Source: Pleomorphomonas diazotrophica
Lineage (GTDB): Bacteria; Pseudomonadota; Alphaproteobacteria; Rhizobiales; Pleomorphomonadaceae
Assembly: GCF_002844595.1 (NCBI RefSeq)
Contig: NZ_PJNW01000009.1
Span: forward strand, 248,001 to 312,000
Direction: 5' to 3'
DNA: 64,000 nucleotides
Below the pieces are notes generated by a model. The model ran no database searches. It saw nothing but the letters and a program-made list of their open reading frames with translations, and was not told the origin of the DNA. Of the stretch, positions 8,576 to 16,809 are shown one piece after another. A program made the position numbers and the translations under genes. How positions within the stretch are numbered: position 1 is the stretch's first letter; each line of letters opens with the position of its first letter.

Positions 8576-8840
8576 GGCCGGGTTTCGGCCGATCCGGTGA
8601 GAGGGGCGGCGTTTCGGTCGGGTGAGGTTAGCGTAACTGGCCGTGCCGTTCCCTCAAGCGGGGCGGCGGACAAGGTGGTCGCCTCAGGGCGGCCGGCCAT
8701 GCGAGCGGCTGTGTCTTCATTCTGCGTTGGGGCGAAGTCGATCGAGCTGCAGGGACTTCGCTTCGGTTTTCTTTCTTACGCATCCGCTTTTCCCGAAAAG
8801 TCTGCAACTTTTCGGCCGGATGCTCGGGGTGCCGGCAAGT

Positions 8841-9620
8841 ATGGATGTCATCGACATAGAGGCGCTATCCCTGACCTTCGAGACCGGCGACGGGCCGGTG
8901 CAGGCGCTCTCGGGCATCGACCTCAAGATCGCCAAGGGCGACTTCGTTTCCTTCATCGGGCCCTCGGGCTGCGGCAAGACGACGCTGCTCCGCGTCATCG
9001 CCGACCTTGAGCAACCGACCGGCGGCTCGATCTCCGTCAATGGCACCACGCCGGAACTCGCCCGCCTCGATCGCGCCTATGGCTATGTCTTCCAGGCGCC
9101 GGCCCTCTATCCCTGGCGCACCATCGCCCGAAACGTGGCGCTGCCGCTGGAGATCATGGGCCTGACCCGAGCCCAGCAGGAGGAGCGCATCGCGCGTAAC
9201 CTCGCGCTGGTCAACCTCACCGGCTTCGAGAAGAAATATCCCTGGCAACTATCGGGCGGCATGCAGCAGCGCGCCTCCATTGCCCGCGCCCTCGCGGTCG
9301 AACCCGACCTTCTCCTGATGGACGAACCCTTCGGCGCCCTCGACGAAATCGTCCGCGACCATCTCAACGAGCAGCTTCTTCAGCTCTGGGCCAAGACGAA
9401 AAAGACGGTGGTCTTCGTCACCCATTCCATCCCCGAGGCGGTTTATCTCTCCACCAAGATCGTGGTGATGAGCCCGCGCCCCGGCCGCATTCACGACATC
9501 GTCGAAAGCGATCTGCCGCGCGGTCCCCGTCCGCTCGATATCCGCGAGACGCCGGAGTTCCTGAAGCTCGCCCAACGCGTACGCGACGGTCTCAGAGCAG
9601 GGCACAGCTATGACGACTGA
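8841..9620 (+). CDS. ABC transporter ATP-binding protein (NrtD/SsuB/TauB type)
   Basis: Encodes 259 residues. Walker A is GPSGCGKTT, the signature is LSGGMQQR, Walker B is LLLMDEPFGALDE, and the H-loop is VTHSIPEA. The Q-loop region reads YVFQAPALYPWRT, characteristic of importers for nitrate, sulfonates, taurine and thiamine precursors. I chose the ATG giving MDVIDIEAL, which aligns with family N termini; an ATG 21 bases upstream is possible. It energises the two permeases that follow. Its last 11 bases overlap a GNAT gene inserted into the operon. Confidence 0.92.
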   Translation: MDVIDIEALSLTFETGDGPVQALSGIDLKIAKGDFVSFIGPSGCGKTTLLRVIADLEQPTGGSISVNGTTPELARLDRAYGYVFQAPALYPWRTIARNVALPLEIMGLTRAQQEERIARNLALVNLTGFEKKYPWQLSGGMQQRASIARALAVEPDLLLMDEPFGALDEIVRDHLNEQLLQLWAKTKKTVVFVTHSIPEAVYLSTKIVVMSPRPGRIHDIVESDLPRGPRPLDIRETPEFLKLAQRVRDGLRAGHSYDD

Positions 9621-10068
9621 AGTCATCCTGCGCCCGGCGCTTCCGTCCGAGATGGCGGAGTGCGCGGGCATCCACAGCGCCTGGATCGACGATACGCCCT
9701 GGATCCCGCGCGTTCATCCCCTGTCGGACATGGAGCGCTATTACCGGGAGAGCGTGTTCGGCACGGCGGAGGTGATCGTCGCCGAGGCCGGCGGAAAGGC
9801 TGACAGATTCCTGGCCCTTTTACCCGATGGCTTCGTCAGCGCGCTCTATCTCCGCAGCACCGCGCGCGGGCAGGGCATCGGCAGTCTCCTGATCGACGCG
9901 GCGAAGGAGCGCTTTCCGACCGGCCTGTCGCTCTGGACCTTCGAGGCCAACACGGATGCGCGGCGGTTCTACGGGCGCCATGGCTTCGTCGAGGATCGCC
10001 GCACCGACGGCGACAACGAGGAAGGGTTGCCTGACGTGCTGCTGCAGTGGCCGGGGAGGGCGGCATGA
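9610..10068 (+). CDS. GNAT family N-acetyltransferase inside the importer operon
   Basis: Encodes 152 residues. The acetyl-CoA-binding segment is RGQGIGSLLIDAA and the C-terminal motif is NTDARRFYGRHGFVE. It overlaps the ATPase gene by 11 bases and the permease gene by four bases (ATGA), so it is translationally coupled within a transporter operon. This is the second GNAT gene embedded in the pyrimidine island. The acceptor substrate is unknown. Confidence 0.87.
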   Translation: MTTEVILRPALPSEMAECAGIHSAWIDDTPWIPRVHPLSDMERYYRESVFGTAEVIVAEAGGKADRFLALLPDGFVSALYLRSTARGQGIGSLLIDAAKERFPTGLSLWTFEANTDARRFYGRHGFVEDRRTDGDNEEGLPDVLLQWPGRAA

Positions 10069-10964
10069 CCAAGCCCACCTTCTTCCGCCATAGCGTCGTG
10101 CCGGTGCTGACGGTCATCGCCGCCATCATCGCCCTGTGGTATGTCGCGGCCCTCTTCATGAACCATTCCATGGTGGTGGCCGACGCGCAACTGAAGGGCC
10201 TCGCCTTCACCCCGTCGGCAACCTGGTATCGGTCCTGGGCGCTCGACAAGCCGCTGTTGCCGGCACCGCATCAGGTGGTTGCCGAGTTGTGGCGGAGCAC
10301 CGCCGGCCTGTCGGTCACCTCCAAGCGCAGCCTCGTCTACCACGGCTGGGTGACGCTGTCGGCGACCCTCCTGGGCTTCCTGCTCGGCACGCTGCTCGGC
10401 ATTTTCCTGGCCATCGGCATCGTCCACCAAAAGGTGATGGACAAGTCGCTGATGCCCTGGATCATCGCCAGCCAGACGGTGCCCATCCTCGCGGTGGCGC
10501 CGATGCTGATCGTCGTGCTCAACGCCATCGGCATCTCCGGCCTGCTGCCCAAGGCCTTGATCTCCACCTATCTCTCCTTCTTCCCGGTGGTGGTCGGCAT
10601 GGTGAAGGGGCTGCGTTCGCCGGAAGCCATCCACCTCGACCTGATGCGCACCTACAATGCCGACGACTTCCAGGTGTTCACCAAGCTGCGCTGGCCGGCC
10701 TCGGTGCCCTTCCTGTTCGCCTCGCTGAAGGTCGGCATCGCCATTTCCCTGATCGGCGCCATCGTCGGCGAGTTGCCGACCGGCGCGGTGGCCGGCCTCG
10801 GGGCACGCCTCCTGTCCGGCTCCTATTACGGCCAGACCATCCAGATCTGGGCGGCGCTGTTCGCTGCGGCCTTTCTGGCCGGCATGCTCGTGCTGGTCGT
10901 CGGCTGGTCGGAGCGTATCGTCATGCGCCTGATGGGCGCCCGCCCCGAGAGGAGGGCCGCCTGA
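10065..10964 (+). CDS. ABC transporter permease (BPD family)
   Basis: Encodes 299 residues with about six membrane helices. The first helix starts near residue 9, followed by a long periplasmic loop carrying PHQVVAELWRS. The cytoplasmic EAA loop reads FTKLRWPASVPFLFASLKVG near residue 205. It starts by ATGA overlap with the GNAT gene and ends in a one-base overlap with the second permease. It belongs to the nitrate/sulfonate/pyrimidine-precursor importer class, and the context makes a pyrimidine-related ligand most likely. Confidence 0.9.
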   Translation: MTKPTFFRHSVVPVLTVIAAIIALWYVAALFMNHSMVVADAQLKGLAFTPSATWYRSWALDKPLLPAPHQVVAELWRSTAGLSVTSKRSLVYHGWVTLSATLLGFLLGTLLGIFLAIGIVHQKVMDKSLMPWIIASQTVPILAVAPMLIVVLNAIGISGLLPKALISTYLSFFPVVVGMVKGLRSPEAIHLDLMRTYNADDFQVFTKLRWPASVPFLFASLKVGIAISLIGAIVGELPTGAVAGLGARLLSGSYYGQTIQIWAALFAAAFLAGMLVLVVGWSERIVMRLMGARPERRAA

Positions 10965-11833
10965 TGCTCGCTCTCCTCTTGACCGCCATCATCGGCGTCG
11001 CGCTCGGCATTTCCTGGCTCTGTGTCTACCTTGTCCACCTCGGAGAAACGGTGCCGGCGTCGCGCCGCGCCGTCGATCTCGCCGTGCCGCTTCTGTTCGG
11101 CGTCATGCTCATTGCCGAGTGGGAGCTGGTGACCCGCGGCTTCGGGGTTCCGGAAATCCTGTTGCCGGCGCCTACGGTCATTCTCGCTGCGGCCGTGAAC
11201 GCGCTACCGACCCTCTGGGAGGACGTGGTCCAGACCTTCGTCAAGTCGGTGCTGTCGGGCTATGTCATCGGATGCGGCCTGGGCTTTCTGGCCGCACTCC
11301 TCATCAACCGCTCCGACTTTCTGAAACGCGGCCTGTTGCCGCTCGGCAACTTCGTATCGGCGCTGCCCATCGTCGGCGTCGCGCCGATCGCCGTCATGTG
11401 GTTCGGCTTCGACTGGCAGTCCAAGGCGGCGGTCATCGTGCTGATGACCTTCTTCCCCATGCTGGTGAACACCGAAGCTGGCCTCGCCGCCGCCGGCCAC
11501 ATGGAGCGGGACCTGATGCGCACCTACGCCGCCACCTGGGGCGACGAGATGCGCCGCCTGCGCCTGCCGGCCGCCTGGCCCTTCGTGTTCAACGCGTTGA
11601 AGATCAACTCCACGCTGGCGCTGATCGGCGCCATCGTCGCCGAGTTCTTCGGCGCGCCGACCTATGGCGTCGGCTTCCGCATCTCCACCGAAATGGGCCG
11701 CATGAACACCGCCATGGTCTGGGCGGAGATCGGCGTCGCGGCCATTCTCGGCTCGGTCTTCTACGGCGTCATCGCGCTGATCGAGCGGCGCGTGACCTTC
11801 TGGCATCCATCCGTCCGCAAAGGGCGGAGGTGA
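10964..11833 (+). CDS. ABC transporter permease (BPD family), second subunit
   Basis: Encodes 289 residues with about seven hydrophobic segments. The ILLPAPTVI motif before the transport core and an EAA-like loop around LRLPAAWPFVFNALKINSTL mark it as a paralogous partner of the preceding permease. The start codon overlaps the upstream stop (TGATG). The heterodimeric permease pair with one ATPase and one binding protein completes the importer. Confidence 0.9.
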   Translation: MLALLLTAIIGVALGISWLCVYLVHLGETVPASRRAVDLAVPLLFGVMLIAEWELVTRGFGVPEILLPAPTVILAAAVNALPTLWEDVVQTFVKSVLSGYVIGCGLGFLAALLINRSDFLKRGLLPLGNFVSALPIVGVAPIAVMWFGFDWQSKAAVIVLMTFFPMLVNTEAGLAAAGHMERDLMRTYAATWGDEMRRLRLPAAWPFVFNALKINSTLALIGAIVAEFFGAPTYGVGFRISTEMGRMNTAMVWAEIGVAAILGSVFYGVIALIERRVTFWHPSVRKGRR

Positions 11834-11879
11834 ACCCGGCGACGGTCTTCGCCGCCGGCAATCAAAAAAGGGGAACGAC

Positions 11880-12863
11880 ATGACCAACACCGTGACCAAG
11901 CTGGCGCTGGCCGGCGCCGTGGCCCTGACGGCCTTCGGGGCCGAAGCCGCCGACAAGCTGACGCTGCAACTGAAATGGGTGACGCAGGCCCAGTTCGCCG
12001 GCTATTTCGTCGCCAAGGACAAGGGCTATTACGAGGCCGAGGGGCTTGAGGTCGAGATCAAGCCCGGCGGCCCCAATATCGCTCCCGAGCAGATCATCGC
12101 CGGCGGCGGCGCCGACGTGATCGTCGACTGGATGGGCGCCGCGCTCGCCGCTCGCGAAAAGGGCGTGCCGCTCGTCAACATCGCCCAGCCCTACAAGAAC
12201 GCCGGCCTGGAGATCATCTGCCCCGCCGACAGCCCGATCAAGAAGGTGGAGGACTTCAAGGGTCACACCATCGGCGTCTGGTTCTACGGCAACGAGGTGC
12301 CCTTCTTCGCGCTGATGAACAAATACGGCCTGAAGACCGAAGGCGGCGCCGACGGCGTCAAGGTGCTGCAGCAGAGCTTCGACGTGCAGCCGCTCATCCA
12401 GAAGCAGGCCGACTGCATTCACGTCATGACCTACAACGAACTCGGTCAGGCCTATGACGCCGGCTACACGCCTGAGAAGCTGACCGTTTTCTCCTATACC
12501 GAGATGGGCGACAACCTGCTTGAGGACGGTCTCTACGTGCTGGAGCCGAGCCTCAAGGATACCGCCTTCAAAGACAAGCTGATCCGCTTCGTCCGCGCCT
12601 CGATGAAGGGCTGGTCCTATGCCAAGGACAATCCCGAGGAAGCCGCCGACATCGTTCTCGACAACGACACCACCGGTGCTCAGACCAAGGAACACCAGCT
12701 CTACATGATCAAGGAGGTCGCCAAGCTCCTGGGGGACTCGACCGGCGTCCTCGACGAAGCGGCCTATGCCCGCACCGAGAAGGCCGTGCTCGACCAGAAG
12801 ATCATCACCAAGAAGCCGGAGGGCGCCTGGACGCACGAGATCACCGACGCCGCCCTGAAGTGA
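11880..12863 (+). CDS. ABC substrate-binding protein, NMT1/THI5-like
   Basis: Encodes 327 residues with a signal peptide of about 23 residues ending in AEA. The mature protein opens with LTLQLKWVTQAQFAGYFVAKD, the hallmark of the NMT1/THI5 group that binds pyrimidine-like ligands such as thiamine precursors, riboflavin or hydantoins/pyrimidines. With dihydropyrimidinase upstream and a RutR-like regulator nearby, pyrimidine or hydantoin uptake is the best inference. It is the last gene of the operon, 46 bases after the permease, with AAAAGGGG ahead of its ATG. Confidence 0.9.
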   Translation: MTNTVTKLALAGAVALTAFGAEAADKLTLQLKWVTQAQFAGYFVAKDKGYYEAEGLEVEIKPGGPNIAPEQIIAGGGADVIVDWMGAALAAREKGVPLVNIAQPYKNAGLEIICPADSPIKKVEDFKGHTIGVWFYGNEVPFFALMNKYGLKTEGGADGVKVLQQSFDVQPLIQKQADCIHVMTYNELGQAYDAGYTPEKLTVFSYTEMGDNLLEDGLYVLEPSLKDTAFKDKLIRFVRASMKGWSYAKDNPEEAADIVLDNDTTGAQTKEHQLYMIKEVAKLLGDSTGVLDEAAYARTEKAVLDQKIITKKPEGAWTHEITDAALK

Positions 12864-12895
12864 CGGTGACGGGCCTCCATCAGGACGCATGAAGA

Positions 12896-12930
12896 GAGCC
12901 GCGTGGGAAACATCTCGCGCGGCTCATTCT
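12896..12930 (+). terminator. Probable terminator after the pyrimidine-type importer
   Basis: GAGCCGCG (12896-12903) pairs perfectly with CGCGGCTC (12918-12925), with a short, imperfect T-rich tail (ATTCTAT). Confidence 0.55.
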
Positions 12931-12981
12931 ATGGAGGTCATGGAAAGGCGGGGGCCTGGCGGCACATGCCGTCGGCCGGGA

Positions 12982-13305
12982 TCACACGAGAAGGCGGTTG
13001 AGGCCGGCCAGAAAATCGCCGATGCGCTGGCGATGGGCGCAGTAATAGATGGTCCGTCCCTCGCGACGGGTCACGACGAGGCCGTCTGATCTCAAGCGGG
13101 CCAGCTGTTGTGATACCGCAGGTTGCGGAAGGTCCAGCTTCCGTTCAAGCTCGCCGACCGAGCATTCCTTGCGCGAGAGATGCACCAGAATGGCAAGGCG
13201 CTGTTCGTGCGACAACGCCCGAACGGTGCGGCAGAGATCGTGGATCACCAACGGAACAGCCGCCCTTCCGTCGTCAACTGAATCGTTCTGACTTGTATTG
13301 TGCAT
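12982..13305 (-). CDS. ArsR/SmtB family repressor
   Basis: Encodes 107 residues with a winged helix. LCRTVRALSHEQRLAILVHL, the recognition region LDLPQPAVSQQLARLR and the wing VVTRREGRTIYYCA are clear. There is no ELCVCDL-type alpha-3 metal site, but C48 in KECSVGELE and C90 near the end could be redox or metal ligands. A GAGGTGA site precedes the start. The neighbours give no obvious target, so it probably regulates itself or a distant gene. Confidence 0.88.
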   Translation of the reverse strand: MHNTSQNDSVDDGRAAVPLVIHDLCRTVRALSHEQRLAILVHLSRKECSVGELERKLDLPQPAVSQQLARLRSDGLVVTRREGRTIYYCAHRQRIGDFLAGLNRLLV

Positions 13306-13794
13306 GGCTCAGTTCACCTCGACGCGAGAGGTGCCTTCCCTGACAATAAATCGTCAACCGTAAGGAAACACAAGGCGAGTCAGATCCGTTCAGCCGGCTA
13401 CGGGCGGGTAGTCCGATTGCGCTTGGTAATTTTAGCGAGCAAAAATAACGAAGTGAAATAAAACCTAGGATATGGTGAACAAAATATCAATTGAAGAACT
13501 TTCAGGGCGCATTTCAGAAACGGTGATTTTGCGGGAAATTTCAGACGCCTAGCTAACCGGCTCAAGCGGCAGCAACCGGCCGATGCGGAAAACATCCTGT
13601 CGGTGGCAAGGATGCCCTTAAACTGGAAGTTGTTAAGGATCTCGTAAATTTTCTTGAGGAAATCGTGGCGCTCGACTGATGTGGGCGCGTCAGGCATCCC
13701 TTCGGCCATCTTGGATCAGGCCGGTCGGCGGGAATCGAAAAGCCGCCTTGCCCCGGTCGGGCATGACGGCCTTTTGAACAACGTTGGGAACCGA
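13306..13794. other. Intergenic region with an AT-rich core and a possible decayed reading frame
   Basis: No confident gene. The part 13420-13560 is distinctly AT-rich for this genome. On the minus strand a frame starting at 13709 reads plausibly as protein (MAEGMPDAPTSVERHDFLKK) to about 13590. A neighbouring frame then carries a natural-looking end, DVFRIGRLLPLEPVS, with its stop near 13550. This fits a small frameshifted remnant but may be chance. Confidence 0.35.
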
Positions 13795-14397
13795 TTACTT
13801 CAGCGAGCCGACCAGCGAGGCGCGTGCGTCTTCGATGAGATCCCAGGTGTTGGGGTCGCGCGTCGATTGGCGCTTGAGATAGGTGTAGGACGTGTCCGCC
13901 CAAACCAGAATCCTGTCGGTCTTGTTATCGAGCACGACGTCGCCCCGGTTCGTGCGGGCGGTCAGGACAGCGTGTCCCGAACCTGTTTCGTCGCGCACCA
14001 CCGTGATCAGCAGGGCGCTTTCCGGCCAGCCCGAGCGCATCAGCTCCCGACGCTTCTCGAGGACATAATCCTCGCAGTCGCCGGCGAGCTTGGGATAGTC
14101 CCAGCGTTCCAGAACGCCGTAGATCTCCATGTCGGTGGCCGGCAAGACGGCCGTGTTGACGGCCGTGTTGATCTGGTTGAGCTGGTTCCACACCGCCTGG
14201 GTGAGGGTGACGACCTGATCGACATCCTTTTCGGCGCGGCAGTCGGCGGGATAGGCCGCGCAGAACTGCACATAGCCGATCGGCGGAGCCGCGACGCCGT
14301 GGATGCTCATCAGCTTCTCCGCAGCCATGGCAGTATTGGCCGCAAGCAGAGCCAAAGCTAATGGAGCTATTGTCTTTAGCGTCGCGATCTTTTTCAT
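13795..14397 (-). CDS. Transglutaminase-like cysteine peptidase (BTLCP family)
   Basis: Encodes 200 residues with a signal peptide (MKKIATLKTI to the AMA cleavage region near residue 25). The catalytic triad is visible: Cys in AGDCEDYVLEK, His in SGHAVLTART and Asp in VVLDNKTDR. This is the bacterial transglutaminase-like cysteine proteinase family (DUF920), related to LapG, and expected in the periplasm. In Hyphomicrobiales most copies are uncharacterised. It stands alone. No LapD partner is present, although a double-PilZ protein lies 550 bases away. Confidence 0.9.
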   Translation of the reverse strand: MKKIATLKTIAPLALALLAANTAMAAEKLMSIHGVAAPPIGYVQFCAAYPADCRAEKDVDQVVTLTQAVWNQLNQINTAVNTAVLPATDMEIYGVLERWDYPKLAGDCEDYVLEKRRELMRSGWPESALLITVVRDETGSGHAVLTARTNRGDVVLDNKTDRILVWADTSYTYLKRQSTRDPNTWDLIEDARASLVGSLK

Positions 14398-14946
14398 CGT
14401 CGTGACGTCTCCCTGTTGTTGTCAGGAGAATGGCACATTTGTTTTTCGGTCGCGTGAAATGAGGGAATCAAAACGAAGGTATTCAGGAAATGATCTGTTT
14501 ACGAAAATTATCGGAGTGTTTTAGGTTTTATTTATACTAATCGGATGGGCCATATTTACTTCCTGTCCACCATGGAACGGGCCTGTCGGCCCAGCATTAA
14601 CGCCTCATGAGGCGAAGGGTTGCCCCGACCGGCCCGGACTCCTGGACTTGTCCGACTTCGGCACGCCTCATTGCGGACGCTGCATTAACCCTGCCAGGCG
14701 GGGTGTCCGCCGTTGGCACAGGTTCCGTGGTTTCAGGGCTGGGAAGGGAGTGCCATGGTCGGCGGCGATCGGCGCGCGCATGGGCCAGCATCGGCCCGGG
14801 TCGGAAAGCGGCCGGACGGTGCAAACATCAAGGCGTGGTTATCGAAGTGAAAACGCCGGAAAGCGGCAATGTCGCGGCTTTCCTCGGATGGCCCGAGGGT
14901 CCCGGGCAGCCGCAATCACGCTGGGTCGGCCTGAACGGCACGAACG
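14398..14946. other. Intergenic region without a supported gene
   Basis: The part 14440-14580 is AT-rich and lies upstream of the BTLCP peptidase gene, so its promoter is likely there. The remainder is GC-rich, and the open frames on it have the arginine-heavy composition of shadows. I see no tRNA or clear terminator. Confidence 0.5.
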
Positions 14947-15564
14947 CTAGAGATTGTTTTTCAGCATGTCCTCGGACTGCAGCATCGCAAATTCCACGGC
15001 GATGCCGTCGCCGAAATGACGGACCACGCGGGCCCGCATGCGCCCGAGGGTGATCGACGTGCCGAGCGGCGGCTTGACGCTGGTGGCGACCGCTGCACCG
15101 GAGAGGGACACGTCGATGATCTTGCAGCGGCTTTCCTGGCCGTCTGGCAGGACGAGGTTCGAGAACGGACGCTGCGGCGTGATGCGCTCGTGACGCCGAT
15201 CCTCGGGCAGGTTGAGAGTGTCGCGGTTGGCGAGCCAGGTGAGCTGGGCGGCGAGCTTCTCGCGCTTGCCGGCGGTGGCGTTCACCGTCATGGCAAAGCC
15301 ACCCTCGAACAGCCGGGTGATCTGCCCCTCGATGCGGCCGACATGGTCGATATAGGCAACGACCCGCTCGCCGACGACGCCGGACACCGGCGTGATCAGC
15401 GCCGCGCCCCCCGGCGACATGTCCTGAACTTGGCAGGGATACTCATTGCGGTTGGGCAGCATGAAACGGCCCAGCACGTCGATTTTCACGCGCTGAAACC
15501 GCCGACGTTCCGGCTTGGGAAATTTGCTCGCACGAGGAGGCGTCGGAGCCGCGAGGGTTGCCAT
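14947..15564 (-). CDS. Double PilZ-domain protein (c-di-GMP receptor)
   Basis: Encodes 205 residues with two PilZ modules in tandem. The first has RRRFQR around residue 25 with DMSPGG about 30 residues later. The second has RRHER near residue 125 with DVSLSG about 30 residues later. Both keep the RxxxR and D/NxSxxG c-di-GMP-binding motifs, so both could bind ligand. I chose the ATG at 15564 over a GTG 12 bases upstream. The following gene on the same strand encodes a PAS_5 protein. The output, motility or polysaccharide, is not shown. Confidence 0.88.
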   Translation of the reverse strand: MATLAAPTPPRASKFPKPERRRFQRVKIDVLGRFMLPNRNEYPCQVQDMSPGGAALITPVSGVVGERVVAYIDHVGRIEGQITRLFEGGFAMTVNATAGKREKLAAQLTWLANRDTLNLPEDRRHERITPQRPFSNLVLPDGQESRCKIIDVSLSGAAVATSVKPPLGTSITLGRMRARVVRHFGDGIAVEFAMLQSEDMLKNNL

Positions 15565-15661
15565 GCCGCATTCCACTGGTCGGCCAAACGCGGCCGCTCA
15601 GCGTGCAACGCTACGCACCCAACCTTAAAATTGAGTTTAGTGAGGCTCCGTACAACCGTTT

Positions 15662-16327
15662 TCAGTCGGCCCGGCCGCCTTCGATCACCCGAAAATGGCG
15701 GAAGGTCCGCCCCGGCAGCATGTGGGGCGCGGGCCGGCGGCGGTCCATGCTGAGCGGCGGTGGCTCGTGGCGCACCGGCGCACGGGCATGCGTGCCGTCG
15801 ACCTTTTCGCTGTTGAGCAGGAAGGCCGGCTTTTCATCCGGCCAGATCAGCCTGAGGCTCTGCAGCGGCTGGCGAACCACCGGATAGAGCCCGAGCCAGT
15901 AAGGCTGATCCATCGGCGCGAAACAGCCGAGAATGCGGGTGTGATTCGTCCCCTGATGCCGGAGCGGCAGGAACATGACCTCGACCGGCATGATCTGGCC
16001 GCGGTCATTGGTGGCGTTGAGGCCGAACACGGCGGCGGCCCCGTCTTCCACCACAGCCGCTAGCAGGCAGGCAATCGATTCCCGGTCTTTGCCAGACCAG
16101 AAGTCGAGCACGTTCCGGCCCTTCAGCTCGCGGCCATAGGCGGCGCAGATGCGGGTGCCGGCGAGGCGAAAGGAATAGGTCTGGCGGTCGAGGGCTTCGA
16201 GAATGAAGGTGTCGCCCAGGATGCCACGGATGGCTGCCGGGTCCACTTCGTTGCGCTCCGGCGCCGCCCGCTGGCCGCGCAGGTTCGTCCAATAATCATA
16301 AAGAGAACGCGCGACGACGCTTTTCAT
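15662..16327 (-). CDS. PAS_5 domain protein
   Basis: Encodes 221 residues starting at the ATG at 16327, which has a GGGGAT site. An upstream extension of the frame is arginine-rich and not coding. The body matches the alphaproteobacterial PAS_5 (PF07310) family, with FLEALDRQTYSFRLAGTRIC, LKGRNVLDFW and a basic C terminus ending in FRHFRVIEGG. Members are single-domain sensors of unknown partner. It lies 97 bases upstream of the double-PilZ gene on the same strand. Confidence 0.85.
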   Translation of the reverse strand: MKSVVARSLYDYWTNLRGQRAAPERNEVDPAAIRGILGDTFILEALDRQTYSFRLAGTRICAAYGRELKGRNVLDFWSGKDRESIACLLAAVVEDGAAAVFGLNATNDRGQIMPVEVMFLPLRHQGTNHTRILGCFAPMDQPYWLGLYPVVRQPLQSLRLIWPDEKPAFLLNSEKVDGTHARAPVRHEPPPLSMDRRRPAPHMLPGRTFRHFRVIEGGRAD

Positions 16328-16809
16328 CGAAATCCCCGCAAGACCAGACCGACACCGGCTCAAACTGCCGGTGTTGGACGAAGCGCCATGCCATTTCGGC
16401 ACACGGGCACCCCGTCCTAAACCAACCTGATGCTTCCTGAGCAGGCCTCGTGCCAGGAGAGGCCCGTTGTCCCCAATGTTCTGACGGGAACGGGGATCGG
16501 CAGTTGAAAAATGACCGGCGAGTAGGGTGTCCACTCCTCGACTTCTGCGTGAAAACCGGCAGCGACCCGGACAGAACCTCGCGGAAGGTCGATTGGTTAC
16601 CGGGCGTCCGATCTTTCGCCGCAGTCTTGGTTTGCAACAGGTTATCGCGACGGCTGTGTTTTTATGATCGCCCGATCGACTGATGCCTGCGTCATCGCGG
16701 CACTCGTCCGCGCCGCCTGTCTCTTTTTGACGACGCTCTGGCACGGTTCCCGCCTTTGCGATAAAGCCCTGTCCTGGCTCGCGGCACGGCGGGCGTTGAG
16801 GAAGCCGCG
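16328..16809. other. Divergent intergenic region between PAS_5 and rhomboid-like genes
   Basis: No supported gene is seen. It lies between divergent genes and must contain both promoters. A frame at 16664-16861 could encode a hydrophobic N terminus but overlaps the rhomboid-like start and lacks a ribosome binding site. Confidence 0.5.

Noticed and set aside
14607-15053. 148-residue plus-strand frame
   Set aside because: Composition is that of a shadow (Arg, Gly, Pro), it overlaps the end of the PilZ gene, and no ribosome binding site is seen.
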